From: Pseudonocardia sp. ICBG1293
GTDB taxonomy: Bacteria > Actinomycetota > Actinomycetes > Mycobacteriales > Pseudonocardiaceae
Direction: 5' to 3'
NCBI RefSeq assembly: GCF_020131355.1
Contig: NZ_JAHLEL010000006.1
Coordinates: 186,001 to 250,000 of the forward strand
DNA: 64,000 nucleotides
The stretch's first letter is position 1. The number at the start of each line of letters is the position of its first letter. The notes beneath the pieces were generated by a model. It did not search any database and was not told the origin of the DNA. It saw nothing but the letters and a program-made list of their open reading frames with translations. Made by a program: the position numbers and the translations under genes. This document shows positions 16,289-24,731 of the stretch, piece after piece.

Positions 16289-17083
16289 GTGCGGGTCGCG
16301 TCGCTGAACCTCGCCTCCGGCCGCGGCCCGGGTGGGCGGTACCTGGCCGGGGCCGCGCTGGGGGCGGCCGTCGCCGGGGTGGGGGCCGACGTCGTCGCGG
16401 TGCAGGAGGTCGACACCGGCCAGTCCCGCTCGCACGGTGACGACCAGCCTGCGGTGCTCGCGGCCGGGCTCGGCGCGGTGGACTGGCGCGCCGCAGCGAC
16501 GATGGCCGGCGAGCCGCGGCCGGACCCGCTGCCGTCGTGGTCGCCGGTCGGGCCGGTGGTCCTGCGCGGACCGGGCGACCCCGCGCCCGGTCCGCGCTAC
16601 GGCATCGCGTTGTTCTCCCGGGTCCCGGTGCGCCGCTGGCACGTGCTCGGGCTCGGCGCCGGGCGGGCCCGGCTCCCGGTCCCGGTGCCCGCCGACGGCG
16701 GCGGGACCCGGATCGCGTGGTTCCCCGACGAGCCGCGCGCCGCCGTCGCCGCGGAGCTGGGCACGCTGACGGTGGTCGCGGCCCACCTGTCGTTCGCCCC
16801 GCCGACGGCGCTGCGTCAGCTCCGCCTGCTGCGCCGGTGGGCCGCAGGGCTGCCCGGGCCGGTGCTCGTCGCCGGGGACCTGAACCTGCCCGGCTCGGTG
16901 CCCGCGCTGCTCACGGGCGGACGGCGGCTCGTGGACGGGCCCACGTTCCCGGCGTCGGCCCCGCGGGTCCAGCTCGACCACCTGCTCGCCCTGGGCGGGC
17001 TGACCGGGACCGGCCCCGCCGTGCTGCGCCTCGGCGTCGGTGACCACCGGGCGGTCGCCGCGACGGTGACCTCCGCCGGCTGA
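16289..17083 (+). CDS. endonuclease/exonuclease/phosphatase (EEP) family hydrolase
   Basis: A 264-residue metal-dependent phosphohydrolase. In order it has an N-terminal Asn (VASLNLAS), the metal Glu in V-Q-E-V-D near residue 41, 'VAAHLSF' near 170, G-D-L-N near 197, D-H near 231 and the catalytic G-D-H near 252. Family members cleave DNA, phospholipids or phosphoinositides. It lacks a signal peptide and a clear substrate domain. It lies eight bases after the carotenoid gene, so it is probably co-transcribed, although a link to carotenoids is not evident. Confidence 0.85.
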   Translation: MRVASLNLASGRGPGGRYLAGAALGAAVAGVGADVVAVQEVDTGQSRSHGDDQPAVLAAGLGAVDWRAAATMAGEPRPDPLPSWSPVGPVVLRGPGDPAPGPRYGIALFSRVPVRRWHVLGLGAGRARLPVPVPADGGGTRIAWFPDEPRAAVAAELGTLTVVAAHLSFAPPTALRQLRLLRRWAAGLPGPVLVAGDLNLPGSVPALLTGGRRLVDGPTFPASAPRVQLDHLLALGGLTGTGPAVLRLGVGDHRAVAATVTSAG

Positions 17084-17103
17084 GCCCCTCAGCCCCCCGG
17101 CGG
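17073..17103. terminator. bidirectional hairpin at convergent gene ends
   Basis: Nested inverted repeats: CCGCCGG (17073-17079) with CCGGCGG (17097-17103), and inside them GGCTGAG-CCC-CTCAGCC (17078-17094). The stop codons of both convergent genes lie in or beside it. Confidence 0.6.
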
Positions 17104-17778
17104 CGGGGCGGCCCGGGACCGGGCCAGGCGGCGCCGCGCCAGCACCACCCCGGTCAGCACGACCACCGCGAGCCCCACGACCGACACCAGGAACGGCAGC
17201 GACCCCGGGTCGGTGCCGAACGCACCGACCGCGACCAGCGCCGTCGTGCCCGGGGTGACGCCCAGGACGGTGCCGAGCAGGTAGTGCCGGAACCGGACCG
17301 CGGTCAGCCCCCACAGCAGGTTCAGCACCGAGTACGGCAGGACCGGGGCGAGCCGGACGCCGACCACGGCCAGGATCCCGCGCCGGCGCACCAGGTCGTC
17401 GACGACGGCCATCCGCTCCGCGCCGCGCCCGGAGCGGTCCAGCAGCCGCAGCACGGTGTCCCGGCCCAGCCTGCGGGCCAGGGCGAACCCGATCGCGGCA
17501 CCGACGAACTTCCCGGCCAGCGTGGCCGGCAGGCCCTCGCCGAACCCGAACAGCACTCCGCCGAGCACAGCCAGCAGGCTGACCGGCACCGGGGTGAGCG
17601 ACAGTCCCGCGTAGAGGGCCGCCCACAGCAGGGGACCCGCCCACCCGGCCCCGGCCAGGGTGCCGCGGACCTGCTCCACCGACGGCACCCCGACCGCGAC
17701 GGCGACGACCACCGCGATCCCCACCAGCGTCACGAGCAGGACGGGACGCCAGACGCGGGCGGGGGCGGGCCCGGTCAC
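17089..17778 (-). CDS. TVP38/TMEM64 (DedA-superfamily) membrane protein
   Basis: A 229-residue protein with about five hydrophobic segments. The family core is 'LLAVLGGVLFGFGEGLPATL', then 'GKFVGAAIGFALARRLGR', with a second half 'GVRLAPVLPYSVLNLLWGLT' carrying the conserved Arg and Pro. VTT-domain proteins are linked to lipid scrambling or envelope homeostasis; the exact role is unknown. The GTG start is at 17778. It is convergent with the EEP hydrolase across a hairpin. Confidence 0.85.
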   Translation of the reverse strand: MTGPAPARVWRPVLLVTLVGIAVVVAVAVGVPSVEQVRGTLAGAGWAGPLLWAALYAGLSLTPVPVSLLAVLGGVLFGFGEGLPATLAGKFVGAAIGFALARRLGRDTVLRLLDRSGRGAERMAVVDDLVRRRGILAVVGVRLAPVLPYSVLNLLWGLTAVRFRHYLLGTVLGVTPGTTALVAVGAFGTDPGSLPFLVSVVGLAVVVLTGVVLARRRLARSRAAPPPGG

Positions 17779-18090
17779 CGGTCCCCGGTGGACGGTCGGG
17801 ACGTGGTGGCCCGGGGGCCCGGCGGCGCGGTCGGCATCGTCGCGAGTATCCCCGCCGGGGCGCCCCGGCGCCGGGGGAGCGCCCGCGCCCTGGACACCCG
17901 GTGCCGCCGGCGGCTACGGTGACGGGCCGGGCCACACCAACCGTGTCGGGCCCGCTCGTCGCACCTCCCGGGCGACGTACCCCTCGGGTCCGTCGCCGTC
18001 CGACCGTCCGGTACAGCTCCGTGCTCCGACGGCATCACGGGCCGATCGTCCCCGCGTCCGGGGCGGGCCCACTCTCTGTCTGGCGGACCC
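17779..18090. other. 312-base spacer without a gene
   Basis: This is the divergent spacer between the TVP38-type gene and the STAS gene. I see no convincing coding frame, RNA gene or strong promoter consensus. It presumably holds both promoters. Confidence 0.6.
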
Positions 18091-18507
18091 ATGACCGCAC
18101 CCTCGCCTTCCCGTCGTCTCCTCCCCGTCCCGACCGTCGACACCGTCACCACCGACCCGCAGGTCCGCGTCGGTCGCGGCAGCGCGACGACCGTCGTCGT
18201 CGGCGTGTCCGGCGAGCTCGACCTCGCGACCGGTCCCGCGGTCGAGACGCGCGTGCTCGCGGCGGTCGACACCGCGGCCGGTGGCCGGGTCGTGCTCGAC
18301 CTGAACGAGGTGCGCTTCCTCGGGCTGCGCGGCGTGACCATGCTCCGCGCGGCCGCGGACCGCGCCCGGGCCACGGGCACCTCCCTGGTGGTGGTGCTGG
18401 ACCCGGCCGCGCCTGCGGCGCGGGCCCTGCGGCTGGCCCCGGGGCACGGTCTCACCGTGGTCGCGGCCGACGCCGCCGTCGCGGTCCCCGTCGCCGACGC
18501 CTCCTGA
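18091..18507 (+). CDS. STAS-domain protein lacking the phospho-acceptor Ser
   Basis: A 138-residue protein whose residues 25-125 form an anti-sigma-factor-antagonist-like STAS domain ('VVGVSGELDLATGPAVETRV', then 'GGRVVLDLNEVRFLGLRGV'). In RsbV/SpoIIAA proteins the last stretch reads F-x-D-S-x-G, with the Ser phosphorylated by the anti-sigma kinase. Here the positions read F-L-G-L-R-G, so there is no Ser or Thr acceptor. It may bind its partner constitutively or have another ligand. No anti-sigma kinase or sigma gene is nearby. Confidence 0.82.
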   Translation: MTAPSPSRRLLPVPTVDTVTTDPQVRVGRGSATTVVVGVSGELDLATGPAVETRVLAAVDTAAGGRVVLDLNEVRFLGLRGVTMLRAAADRARATGTSLVVVLDPAAPAARALRLAPGHGLTVVAADAAVAVPVADAS

Positions 18508-18513
18508 CCCGCT

Positions 18514-18584
18514 CGGCGCGACCCGGTCCGACGCCCACCGCGGGCCGCCCGGCGCGACCCGGTCCGGCGCCTGCACCGCGGGCC
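18514..18584. repeat. imperfect 35-base direct repeat, two copies
   Basis: CGGCGCGACCCGGTCCG (18514 and 18550), followed in both copies by RCGCC, a short gap and CACCGCGGGCC. It fills the spacer between the convergent STAS and NlpC/P60 genes. The function is unknown, perhaps transcription termination. Confidence 0.75.
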
Positions 18585-18596
18585 CCGGCCGTGCGG

Positions 18597-19166
18597 TCAG
18601 CGGGGCAGCGGCGGTGCGGCCGGGGCGTCGAACCAGGTGTCGTCCGGGATCGACGGGTCCGGGGTCTCGCGCACCGCGGGGTCCGGGACGCCGTCGGCGG
18701 CCCGGGACGGCCGGGTCGCGCCCAGGTAGTCGTCGCCGCGCCAGCGATACCACGAGGTCTGCACCGGCAGGCCGAACGTCGGGGCGCTCACCATCCGGTC
18801 CTGACTGACGAACAGCCCGACGTGGTGGACCTTGTCCACGGTGCCGTAGAAGACCAGGTCACCGGGGAGCAGCGGGGACCCGCCCGGTACCCGTGGGCCG
18901 CGCCGGTACTGGGCGTGCGCGGTCCGCGGCAGCACGACGCCCGCCTTGCCGTAGGCGAAGGCCGTCAGCCCGGAGCAGTCGAAGCCGCGGTCGCCGTTCT
19001 CGGGCCCGTTGCCACCCCACACGAACGGCAGCCCGACCTGGCGCAGTGCGACGTCGACCGCGACCGCGGCCCGCTGCTCGGGCGTCGTCGCGACCGCGGC
19101 CCCACCGGTCGTGAACAGCAGGACCAGGGCGACCAGGGGCGCCACGAGCGGGGACCGACGGGGCAC
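18597..19166 (-). CDS. secreted NlpC/P60 peptidoglycan endopeptidase
   Basis: A 189-residue protein. A signal peptide covers residues 1-26 (a basic start, then 'LVAPLVALVLLFTTGGAAVA'). The NlpC/P60 domain has the catalytic Cys in 'DRGFDCSGLTAFAYGKAG' (about residue 64) and the catalytic His in 'HHVGLFV' (about 116). It should cut stem peptides of the cell wall outside the membrane. Unlike RipA-type enzymes it has no coiled-coil domain. GTG 19166 is preceded by GGGAGGA. A Pro-rich tail of about 40 residues follows the domain. Confidence 0.87.
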   Translation of the reverse strand: MPRRSPLVAPLVALVLLFTTGGAAVATTPEQRAAVAVDVALRQVGLPFVWGGNGPENGDRGFDCSGLTAFAYGKAGVVLPRTAHAQYRRGPRVPGGSPLLPGDLVFYGTVDKVHHVGLFVSQDRMVSAPTFGLPVQTSWYRWRGDDYLGATRPSRAADGVPDPAVRETPDPSIPDDTWFDAPAAPPLPR

Positions 19167-19315
19167 GGGGGATCCTCCCGGTCGCCCGCGGGTACGGGAC
19201 GCGGCGGCGCCACCGGGTGGTGACCCGCGTCGAACCTAGGGACGCGCCGGGAGTACCGGAAGCACGGCCGACCGAGCGGGTGAACGGTGCGACCCGGTCG
19301 GTGCCGCCGGACGGG

Positions 19316-20050
19316 TCAGCCGCCGAGCCCCGGGATGCCCGGCATCTGCGGGAGGACCGGTGCCGAGGCGAACAGGTCGAGGTACATCCCGCCGGAGACC
19401 AGCAGCCCCAGGACGCCGAGCACCAGGCCGCCCAGGGCGACCGGGCGGACCCAGGCCCCCACGGCGGGCCGGGCGGCCGGGCCGAGGACCAGGACGAGCC
19501 CGAGAAGCACCGCGACCAGGGCGACGACACCGTTCACCACCGCGGCGACGTCCCAGGGTGCGCCGTAGAACGACTCGATGGTGTCGCTCGGGCTGCCGGT
19601 CGCGGCCTGGATCTGGCCGACGAGCGACTCGCGCTCGCGCAGCATGTCACCGACCGAGGTGCCGGTCAGCGAGGCGAGACCGAGCCCCGCGGCGACGACG
19701 GCACCGGCGCCGGCGACACCGCCGTCGGTGGTCCTGGCGGGGGTCGGCGTGCCCGTCGCCGGGGTGTCGGCCGGGGTCGCGGGGGTGTCGGACCCGGCCG
19801 GGGCGGGTGCGGCCGCGGCGGCACCCGTGCCCCCGGTGCGGGTCGCGGCCGGCGCCCCGGCGGAGCCGTCGGTGGCGGAGGTCGTCGTCCCGGGGGAGTC
19901 GGTGGTGGGGGAGTCGGTGACGGCGGAATCGGTTCCGGTGGAGCCGGTCGTGGTCGCCCGGTCCGTCGCGACGGAGCCGGACGCATCGTCGGTCCCCGGG
20001 GTACCGGTCGCCGTGCTGCCGTCCGTGGGCCTGCTCGTGTCGGAAGCCAT
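19316..20050 (-). CDS. unknown membrane protein with Thr/Pro/Ala-rich N-terminus
   Basis: A 244-residue protein that I do not recognise. Residues 1-115 are low-complexity Thr, Ala, Asp, Gly and Pro. A middle region 'SVGDMLRERESLVGQIQAAT' looks helical. Two hydrophobic segments near residues 165-190 ('VVNGVVALVAVLLGLVLVLG') and 200-225 follow, with a short Pro-Gly tail. The C-terminal half resembles small two-helix actinobacterial membrane proteins. ATG 20050 was chosen because the frame upstream has no ribosome site or family signal. The gene stands alone. Confidence 0.65.
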   Translation of the reverse strand: MASDTSRPTDGSTATGTPGTDDASGSVATDRATTTGSTGTDSAVTDSPTTDSPGTTTSATDGSAGAPAATRTGGTGAAAAAPAPAGSDTPATPADTPATGTPTPARTTDGGVAGAGAVVAAGLGLASLTGTSVGDMLRERESLVGQIQAATGSPSDTIESFYGAPWDVAAVVNGVVALVAVLLGLVLVLGPAARPAVGAWVRPVALGGLVLGVLGLLVSGGMYLDLFASAPVLPQMPGIPGLGG

Positions 20051-20162
20051 GGGCCGCACCGTACGCGAGGTCAAGATCGCCGCGACGGCCCCCCACCTGG
20101 GCGGATACGCCGTCGTGTCCGTTCCGCCGGACCCGTCACCGGATGGGGCGGGTGACCGCCCG

Positions 20163-20531
20163 TCAGCCGACGGTCGCACTCGGCGCGGTCCGGCCCGCCG
20201 GCTCACCGGTCCCGGCCAGCACGGTGACCCCCTCGGCGGGCGAACCGGCACCGACCCGTCGCACGGGGCCGTCGCGCAGCCCGGACAGGACCACCTCGAC
20301 CCGGTCCAGGACCGCCGCCCTGGTGCGTCCGTCGACCCCGGTGACCTCGACGACCACGGTGCCGAGCGCCGCCGTGCCCGAGGCCGCCCACTCGCCGGAC
20401 CAGCCGAGCACGATGCCCGGTCCCGCCGGTGGTGGCTCCGACCCGACGGTGTGGTGGTCGAAGCCGAGGGACCGCAGGACCGGGTCGGTGCCGAGCGCGT
20501 CGCGGATGCACTGGTCGGGCGTCGTGGTCAT
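20163..20531 (-). CDS. hypothetical protein
   Basis: A 122-residue protein with no recognised domain. It is probably soluble, with predicted alternating strands ('IVLGWSGEW', 'LGTVVVEVTGVDG', 'LDRVEVVLSGLRD') and a flexible C-terminus. ATG 20531 follows GGGAGG at good spacing, which supports it as real. It lies just upstream of the IS chain, which begins 84 bases from its start. Confidence 0.65.
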   Translation of the reverse strand: MTTTPDQCIRDALGTDPVLRSLGFDHHTVGSEPPPAGPGIVLGWSGEWAASGTAALGTVVVEVTGVDGRTRAAVLDRVEVVLSGLRDGPVRRVGAGSPAEGVTVLAGTGEPAGRTAPSATVG

Positions 20532-20685
20532 GCAGGCCTCCCGTTGCCGGCCGTCGTCGATCACGTCGGTACCGACGGTAGGCAGGCCCGGTGCCACGGG
20601 GGATGAGCCGCAGGTTAGAGGTCGTTTCAGAAGTCGGCGTGTCGGTCCTGTGTGGATCGGCGCTGGTAGCTGATCATGTCCGGTC

Positions 20686-21531
20686 GTGGCGCGGCGATCT
20701 TGTGTCGAGCGATTGGTGAGCGACGAGCTGTGGGCGCTGGTGGAGCCGCTGCTGCCCAAGCCGCGCAAGCACAAGCGGGGACGGACAGGCCGTCCGCGGG
20801 TGCCGGATCGGGCCGCTCTGGCCGGGATCGTGTTCGTGCTCAAGACCGGGATCAGCTGGAACGCGCTGCCCGCCGAGCTCGGCTGTGGGTCCGGAGTGAC
20901 CTGCTGGCGGCGGCTACGGCAGTGGCAGCAGGCCGGGGTCTGGGCCCAGCTGCACCGGGTGATGCTCGACCGCCTCGCCCAGCAGGGCCTGCTGGACTGG
21001 TCGCGGGCGGCGGTGGACAGCGTGAGCGTGCGGGCCAAGCGCCGCGGCGAGGCCACCGGGCCCTCGCCGACCGATCGCGGGAAGGCGGGCAGCAAGTACC
21101 ACGTGCTCTGCGACCGAGGCGGGCTCCCGCTGCATGCGCTGGTCACCGGGGCGAACGCCCACGACAGTCGGATGCTCGCCCCGCTGCTGGACACCAACCC
21201 CGGCGTCCGCGAACGGGCGGGACAGCCGGGGCGTCCGCGACGTCGGCCGGACAAGGTGCACGCCGACAAGGGCTACGACTATCCCCGCTGCCGCCGCTAC
21301 CTGAGTGGGCGTGGGATCGGGGTGCGGATCGCCCGGCGCGGGATCGAGGACTCCACCCGGCTCGGGCGGGTCCGCTGGGTCGTCGAGCGCACCATGTCCT
21401 GGCTGCTGGACTTCCGCCGCCTCGCGCTGCGCTACGACCGCGCCGAATCCACGATCACCGCGCTGTTATCGCTGGCCTGCGCCCTGATCTGCCACCGCCG
21501 CCTCACCAAGCCGAAGCCGAAGCCGAAGTGA
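20686..21531 (+). CDS. IS5-family transposase of IS-A
   Basis: A 281-residue DDE transposase. A DUF4096-type N-terminus ('SDELWALVEPLLPKPRKHKR', 'FVLKTGISWNALPAELG') precedes the catalytic core: D in 'AAVDSVSVRAKRRGE' (about residue 107), D in 'VHADKGYDYPRCRRYL' (about 195), and E in 'VRWVVERTMSWLLDFRRLAL' (about 234). A basic Lys/Pro tail closes it. The frame is intact and the product is identical to that at 40572. The GTG start is at 20686; an internal GTG at 20717 is also possible. Confidence 0.92.
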   Translation: MARRSCVERLVSDELWALVEPLLPKPRKHKRGRTGRPRVPDRAALAGIVFVLKTGISWNALPAELGCGSGVTCWRRLRQWQQAGVWAQLHRVMLDRLAQQGLLDWSRAAVDSVSVRAKRRGEATGPSPTDRGKAGSKYHVLCDRGGLPLHALVTGANAHDSRMLAPLLDTNPGVRERAGQPGRPRRRPDKVHADKGYDYPRCRRYLSGRGIGVRIARRGIEDSTRLGRVRWVVERTMSWLLDFRRLALRYDRAESTITALLSLACALICHRRLTKPKPKPK

Positions 21532-21562
21532 TGGTCGACCCAGCCCTCGCTGAGGCACTCGC

Positions 21563-22156
21563 CTACGAGGTCGGGGCCAGCGGCCGCCAGGCCAGCCACT
21601 CCAAGGCCCGGTCGGCCTCGTCAGGGTCGAAGCGGTGCGGGTCGAACGGCCCGCCCGCCCACTCCAGGCGCTCGGCGCGGTCGGGATGGTCAGGGTCGGC
21701 GAGCACGGCCTGGAAGTCCTCATACCCCCCGATCCCGCCGACGTCCTCGGGCGGGCACGCCCCCTGCCCGGCGACGCATCGCGGATAGCACACTCCCGGC
21801 TCGACGGCCGCGACCGCCTCGACGGTGATCTCGTGGGCCCAGTTGTCACCGAAGTCGTAGACGTAACCGAACCGGTCACCAGCCTTGACCAGCCGAAACA
21901 GCTTCTCTTTCGTCTCGTCGGCGACATCCTGTCCGGGCCAGTCCGGGTCTGGGATCCCGTAGCGGCGCCCGACGATCTCGAACTCGTGCAGATGAGAGTT
22001 CGTCCAGCCCATCACTGACTGCACCACCTCGTGTAACACCGCCAAGTCGACCTCGCCCGGCACCTGCACCCGACGCCGGACCGCCGGCACCACCTCGGTC
22101 AGGACGATCTCCAACTCGAAAATCTTCGTCTTCTCAGACACACGAGGCGCGACCAT
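21563..22156 (-). CDS. plasmid pRiA4b ORF-3 family protein, IS passenger
   Basis: A 197-residue protein of the pRiA4b ORF-3 family, whose function is unknown. It shows an N-terminal beta region ('IFELEIVLTEVVPAVRRRVQ'), 'LHEVVQSVMGWTNSHLHEFE', and the family signature 'RFGYVYDFGDNWAHEITVEA'. Three Cys follow in a possible metal site ('VCYPRCVAGQGACPPEDVGG'). It lies inside the terminal repeats of IS-A, convergent with the transposase, and its promoter must fit in 64 bases before the right end. The same protein is present in copy 2, so it moves with the element. Confidence 0.88.
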   Translation of the reverse strand: MVAPRVSEKTKIFELEIVLTEVVPAVRRRVQVPGEVDLAVLHEVVQSVMGWTNSHLHEFEIVGRRYGIPDPDWPGQDVADETKEKLFRLVKAGDRFGYVYDFGDNWAHEITVEAVAAVEPGVCYPRCVAGQGACPPEDVGGIGGYEDFQAVLADPDHPDRAERLEWAGGPFDPHRFDPDEADRALEWLAWRPLAPTS

Positions 22157-22223
22157 CAGCCGATGCTGCCAGCCCCGCCGTCACCGGCAGAACCGGGCCC
22201 ACCACTTCTGAAACGACGTCTTA

Positions 22224-23203
22224 GAGGTCGCGCGGATTGGTCACAGCTTGGCCGCGGTCGAGTGTCTGGGGGCGAGGGCGGGTACGGGCCTGCCGATCAT
22301 GAAGTTATCTACGCTTCGTGATCGTCTGGAGGCCGCGTGCCCACCCTGCCATCATGGCTGACCGAGCCGTTGTGGGACCAGTTCACCGCGCTGCTGCCTC
22401 ATCGAGACGAGTTCGATCCCACCCATCCGCTGGGCTGCCATCGCCGCCGGATCGCGGATCGGATCGTGTTCGACAAGCTCCTGCAGGTACTGCGGTTCGG
22501 CTGCTCGTATGAGGGCATCGCTGACAGCACCTGCTCGGCGACCACCATCCGCGATCGTCGTGACGAGTGGATCAGGCTCGGGGTCTTCGCCCAGCTGCGT
22601 CGGATCGTCCTGGACGCCTACGACCGCATCGTCGGTCTGCTGCTGCACGACATCGCCGTCGATGGCGCCATCACCAAGGCCCCCGGCGGCGGCGAGGTCG
22701 CCGGTCCGTCGCCGGTGGACCGGCGCAAACAGGGTATGAAACGTTCGGTGCTCGTCGAGGGATACGGCATCCCGCTGGGCCGAGTCCTGGCCGGAGCCAA
22801 CCGGCACGACTCCCCGCTACTGGGCCCCACCCTCGACCGCCTCGATGCTCTCGGCCCGCTGCCCGACGACATCACCGTGCACCTCGACGCCGGCTATGAC
22901 TCCGGCAAGACCCGCGACACGCTGGCCGAACGAGGCCTGCACGGCGAGATCGCGCACAAGGGTGAGAAAGCGCCGATCCAGGCCACCCGCCGCTGGCACG
23001 TCGAGCGGACCAACGCTTGGCACAACAGCTTCAACCGGCTGCAGCGCTGCTACGAACGACGAGAAATCGTCGTCGACGCGTTCTTCGACCTCGCCGACAC
23101 GATCGTCACACTCCGTAGCTTGATTCGGCAGGCCTGGACCACACACCGCTGGAACGCCCGACCTGCACGACGTCCATGATCACCAACCAATCCGCGCGAC
23201 CTC
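22224..23203 (+). mobile_element. IS-B copy 1: IS5-family element, 980 bp
   Basis: A perfect 18-bp inverted repeat GAGGTCGCGCGGATTGGT lies at both ends, with TTA on each side. One intact transposase gene is present. Further copies of exactly 980 bp are at 25440-26419 (same orientation) and 42110-43089 (opposite orientation). Confidence 0.93.
22337..23179 (+). CDS. IS5-family transposase of IS-B (copy 1)
   Basis: A 280-residue DDE transposase starting at GTG 22337 after CTGGAGG. The N-terminal DNA-binding part ('SWLTEPLWDQFTALLPHRDE', 'LGCHRRRIADRIVFDKLLQV') is followed by the catalytic D in 'IAVDGAITKAPGGGEVAG' (about residue 108), D in 'VHLDAGYDSGKTRDTLAERG' (about 182) and E in 'RRWHVERTNAWHNSFNRLQR' (about 222). 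It is intact. Confidence 0.92.
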   Translation: MPTLPSWLTEPLWDQFTALLPHRDEFDPTHPLGCHRRRIADRIVFDKLLQVLRFGCSYEGIADSTCSATTIRDRRDEWIRLGVFAQLRRIVLDAYDRIVGLLLHDIAVDGAITKAPGGGEVAGPSPVDRRKQGMKRSVLVEGYGIPLGRVLAGANRHDSPLLGPTLDRLDALGPLPDDITVHLDAGYDSGKTRDTLAERGLHGEIAHKGEKAPIQATRRWHVERTNAWHNSFNRLQRCYERREIVVDAFFDLADTIVTLRSLIRQAWTTHRWNARPARRP

Positions 23204-23605
23204 TTAGAGCGTCCGGCAGTAGAGGTGGCCGTGTGTCGGTGTTGGTAGAGACACGGACCTGCAAGTGATCATGGGATTGCTGATGTCCTGATGGTCGCCT
23301 GGAGGGTCCGTGCCTCTATTGCCAGAATCGCTGATCGACCCCCTCTGGGTCGAGTTCGCTGCCCTGATCGAGGCAGAGCGGCGCCCGGAGTTCGACCCGG
23401 CCCATCCGTGGGGATGTCACCGCCGCCGTATCCCCGACCGCCTGGTGTTCGAGCACGTGCTCGCGGCGTTGGTGCACGGCAGCGGCTACGAACGCATTGC
23501 CACCCCCGGCTGCTCGGACCGCACGATCCGCCGCCGTCTCGCCCAGTGGGCCGCCGCCGGCGTCGGGGAGCAGGTCCTTCGGGCCGCGCTGGCCGGCTAT
23601 GACTA

Positions 23606-24728
23606 GTGTTGCGGTAACTAGGTTACTTTACTCACGGGCTGGTTTACGGGATCATGAGCTGTGCCGTTGACTGTGACCGTGGACGTTCCGGCCGCCGACC
23701 GCGAGGTGCTGGAGTCCTGGCTGCGTTCCTCGTCGGTTTCGGCGGGACTGGCCCGACGGGGCAGGATCGTGTTGCTGGCCGCGGACGGGGTGGCGGTCAA
23801 GGACATCGTCACACTGGTCGGGGCGTCGAAGGCGACGGTGATCGGGTGGAAGAAGCGTTACGCCGCTGAGGGGATCGCCGGGCTGGCCGACCGGCCCAAG
23901 GCGGGCCGGCCGCCGGTGATCGACGAGGTCGCGGTCGTGCTCGCCACGCTGGAACCGCCGCCTGAGCGGCTCGGAGTCACGCACTGGTCGTCACGGCTGC
24001 TCGGTGCCGAGCTCGGGATCTCCCACGTGTGGATCGGCAAGATTTGGCGGCGGTGGGGGCTGCAGCCGTGGAAGTCCGAGACGTTCAAGTTCTCCACCGA
24101 TCCCGAGCTCGAAGCCAAGGTCCGCGACATCGTCGGGTTGTATCTGAACCCGCCGGACAAGGCCGTCGTGCTCTGCGTCGACGAGAAATCCCAGGTCCAG
24201 GCCCTGGACCGGACAGCGCCGATCCTGCCGATCATGCCCGGTATCCCGGAGAAACGGACGCATGACTACGTCCGTCACGGCACCACCACGCTGTTCGCGG
24301 CGTTAGAGGTCGCGACCGGGCGGGTCGAGCAGGCGTGCCTGCCGCGGCATCGCCATCAGGAGTTCCTGCGGTTCCTCAAGCAGGTCGCGAAGGCCTACCC
24401 GCGGCGCAAGCTGCACCTGGTGGTGGACAACTACGCGACCCACAAGCACCCCGCAGTGAAGGCCTGGCTGGCCCGCAACCCGCGGATCACCCTGCACTTC
24501 ACCCCGACCTCGGGATCGTGGCTGAACATGGTCGAGGTCTTTTTCGGGGTCATCACCCGCCAGGCCATTCGCCGTGGCAGCTTCGGCAGCGTCAGAGAAC
24601 TGATCGGCGCGATCGGCCGGTTCATCGACGGCTGGAACGAACGCTGCCACCCGTTCATCTGGACCAAACCCGCAGACCACCTACTCAACCACTGCCGACC
24701 CGGTCAAAGAACATCGTTTACGCGACAC
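23606..24728 (+). mobile_element. IS630-family element copy 1, 1123 bp, inside IS-C
   Basis: The ends GTGTTGCGGTAAC and the complement of GTGTCGCGTAAAC form an imperfect inverted repeat. TA is duplicated at each side (23604-23605, 24729-24730), within CTAG on both sides. A second copy of the same length is at 54808-55930. IS630 elements are known to insert at TA, often in CTAG. Confidence 0.92.
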
Positions 24729-24731
24729 TAG
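23661..24731 (+). CDS. IS630-family transposase (copy 1)
   Basis: A 356-residue protein. The N-terminal helix-turn-helix region is 'GVAVKDIVTLVGASKATVIG' (about residues 47-66), followed by a winged-helix-like part ('VTHWSSRLLGAELGISHVWI'). The DDE core has D in 'AVVLCVDEKSQVQALDRTAP', D in 'KLHLVVDNYATHKHPAVKAW' and E in 'GSWLNMVEVFFGVITRQAIR'. The TAG stop uses the TA target duplication (24729-24730). Intact. Confidence 0.92.
   Translation: MPLTVTVDVPAADREVLESWLRSSSVSAGLARRGRIVLLAADGVAVKDIVTLVGASKATVIGWKKRYAAEGIAGLADRPKAGRPPVIDEVAVVLATLEPPPERLGVTHWSSRLLGAELGISHVWIGKIWRRWGLQPWKSETFKFSTDPELEAKVRDIVGLYLNPPDKAVVLCVDEKSQVQALDRTAPILPIMPGIPEKRTHDYVRHGTTTLFAALEVATGRVEQACLPRHRHQEFLRFLKQVAKAYPRRKLHLVVDNYATHKHPAVKAWLARNPRITLHFTPTSGSWLNMVEVFFGVITRQAIRRGSFGSVRELIGAIGRFIDGWNERCHPFIWTKPADHLLNHCRPGQRTSFTRH

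Larger units (their letters stand above)
20618..22220 (+). mobile_element. IS-A copy 1: IS5-family element with a passenger gene, 1603 bp
   Basis: The ends are GAGGTCGTTTCAGAAGTCG and, at the right, the complement of GACGTCGTTTCAGAAGTGG (17 of 19 matching). TTA flanks both sides (20615-20617, 22221-22223). It carries a 281-residue transposase on the plus strand and a convergent 197-residue pRiA4b ORF-3-like gene. A second copy of the same length, with the same two gene products, lies at 40504-42106. Confidence 0.92.

Noticed and set aside
18514..18584. Direct repeat as a possible attachment site pair
   Set aside because: The copies are only 36 bases apart, with no integrase or tRNA gene nearby.
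20163..21269. Minus-strand frame extending the 20163 gene through the IS-A transposase
   Set aside because: The extension is antisense of the transposase. ATG 20531 has its own ribosome site, and the IS boundary at 20618 shows that the extension is fortuitous.
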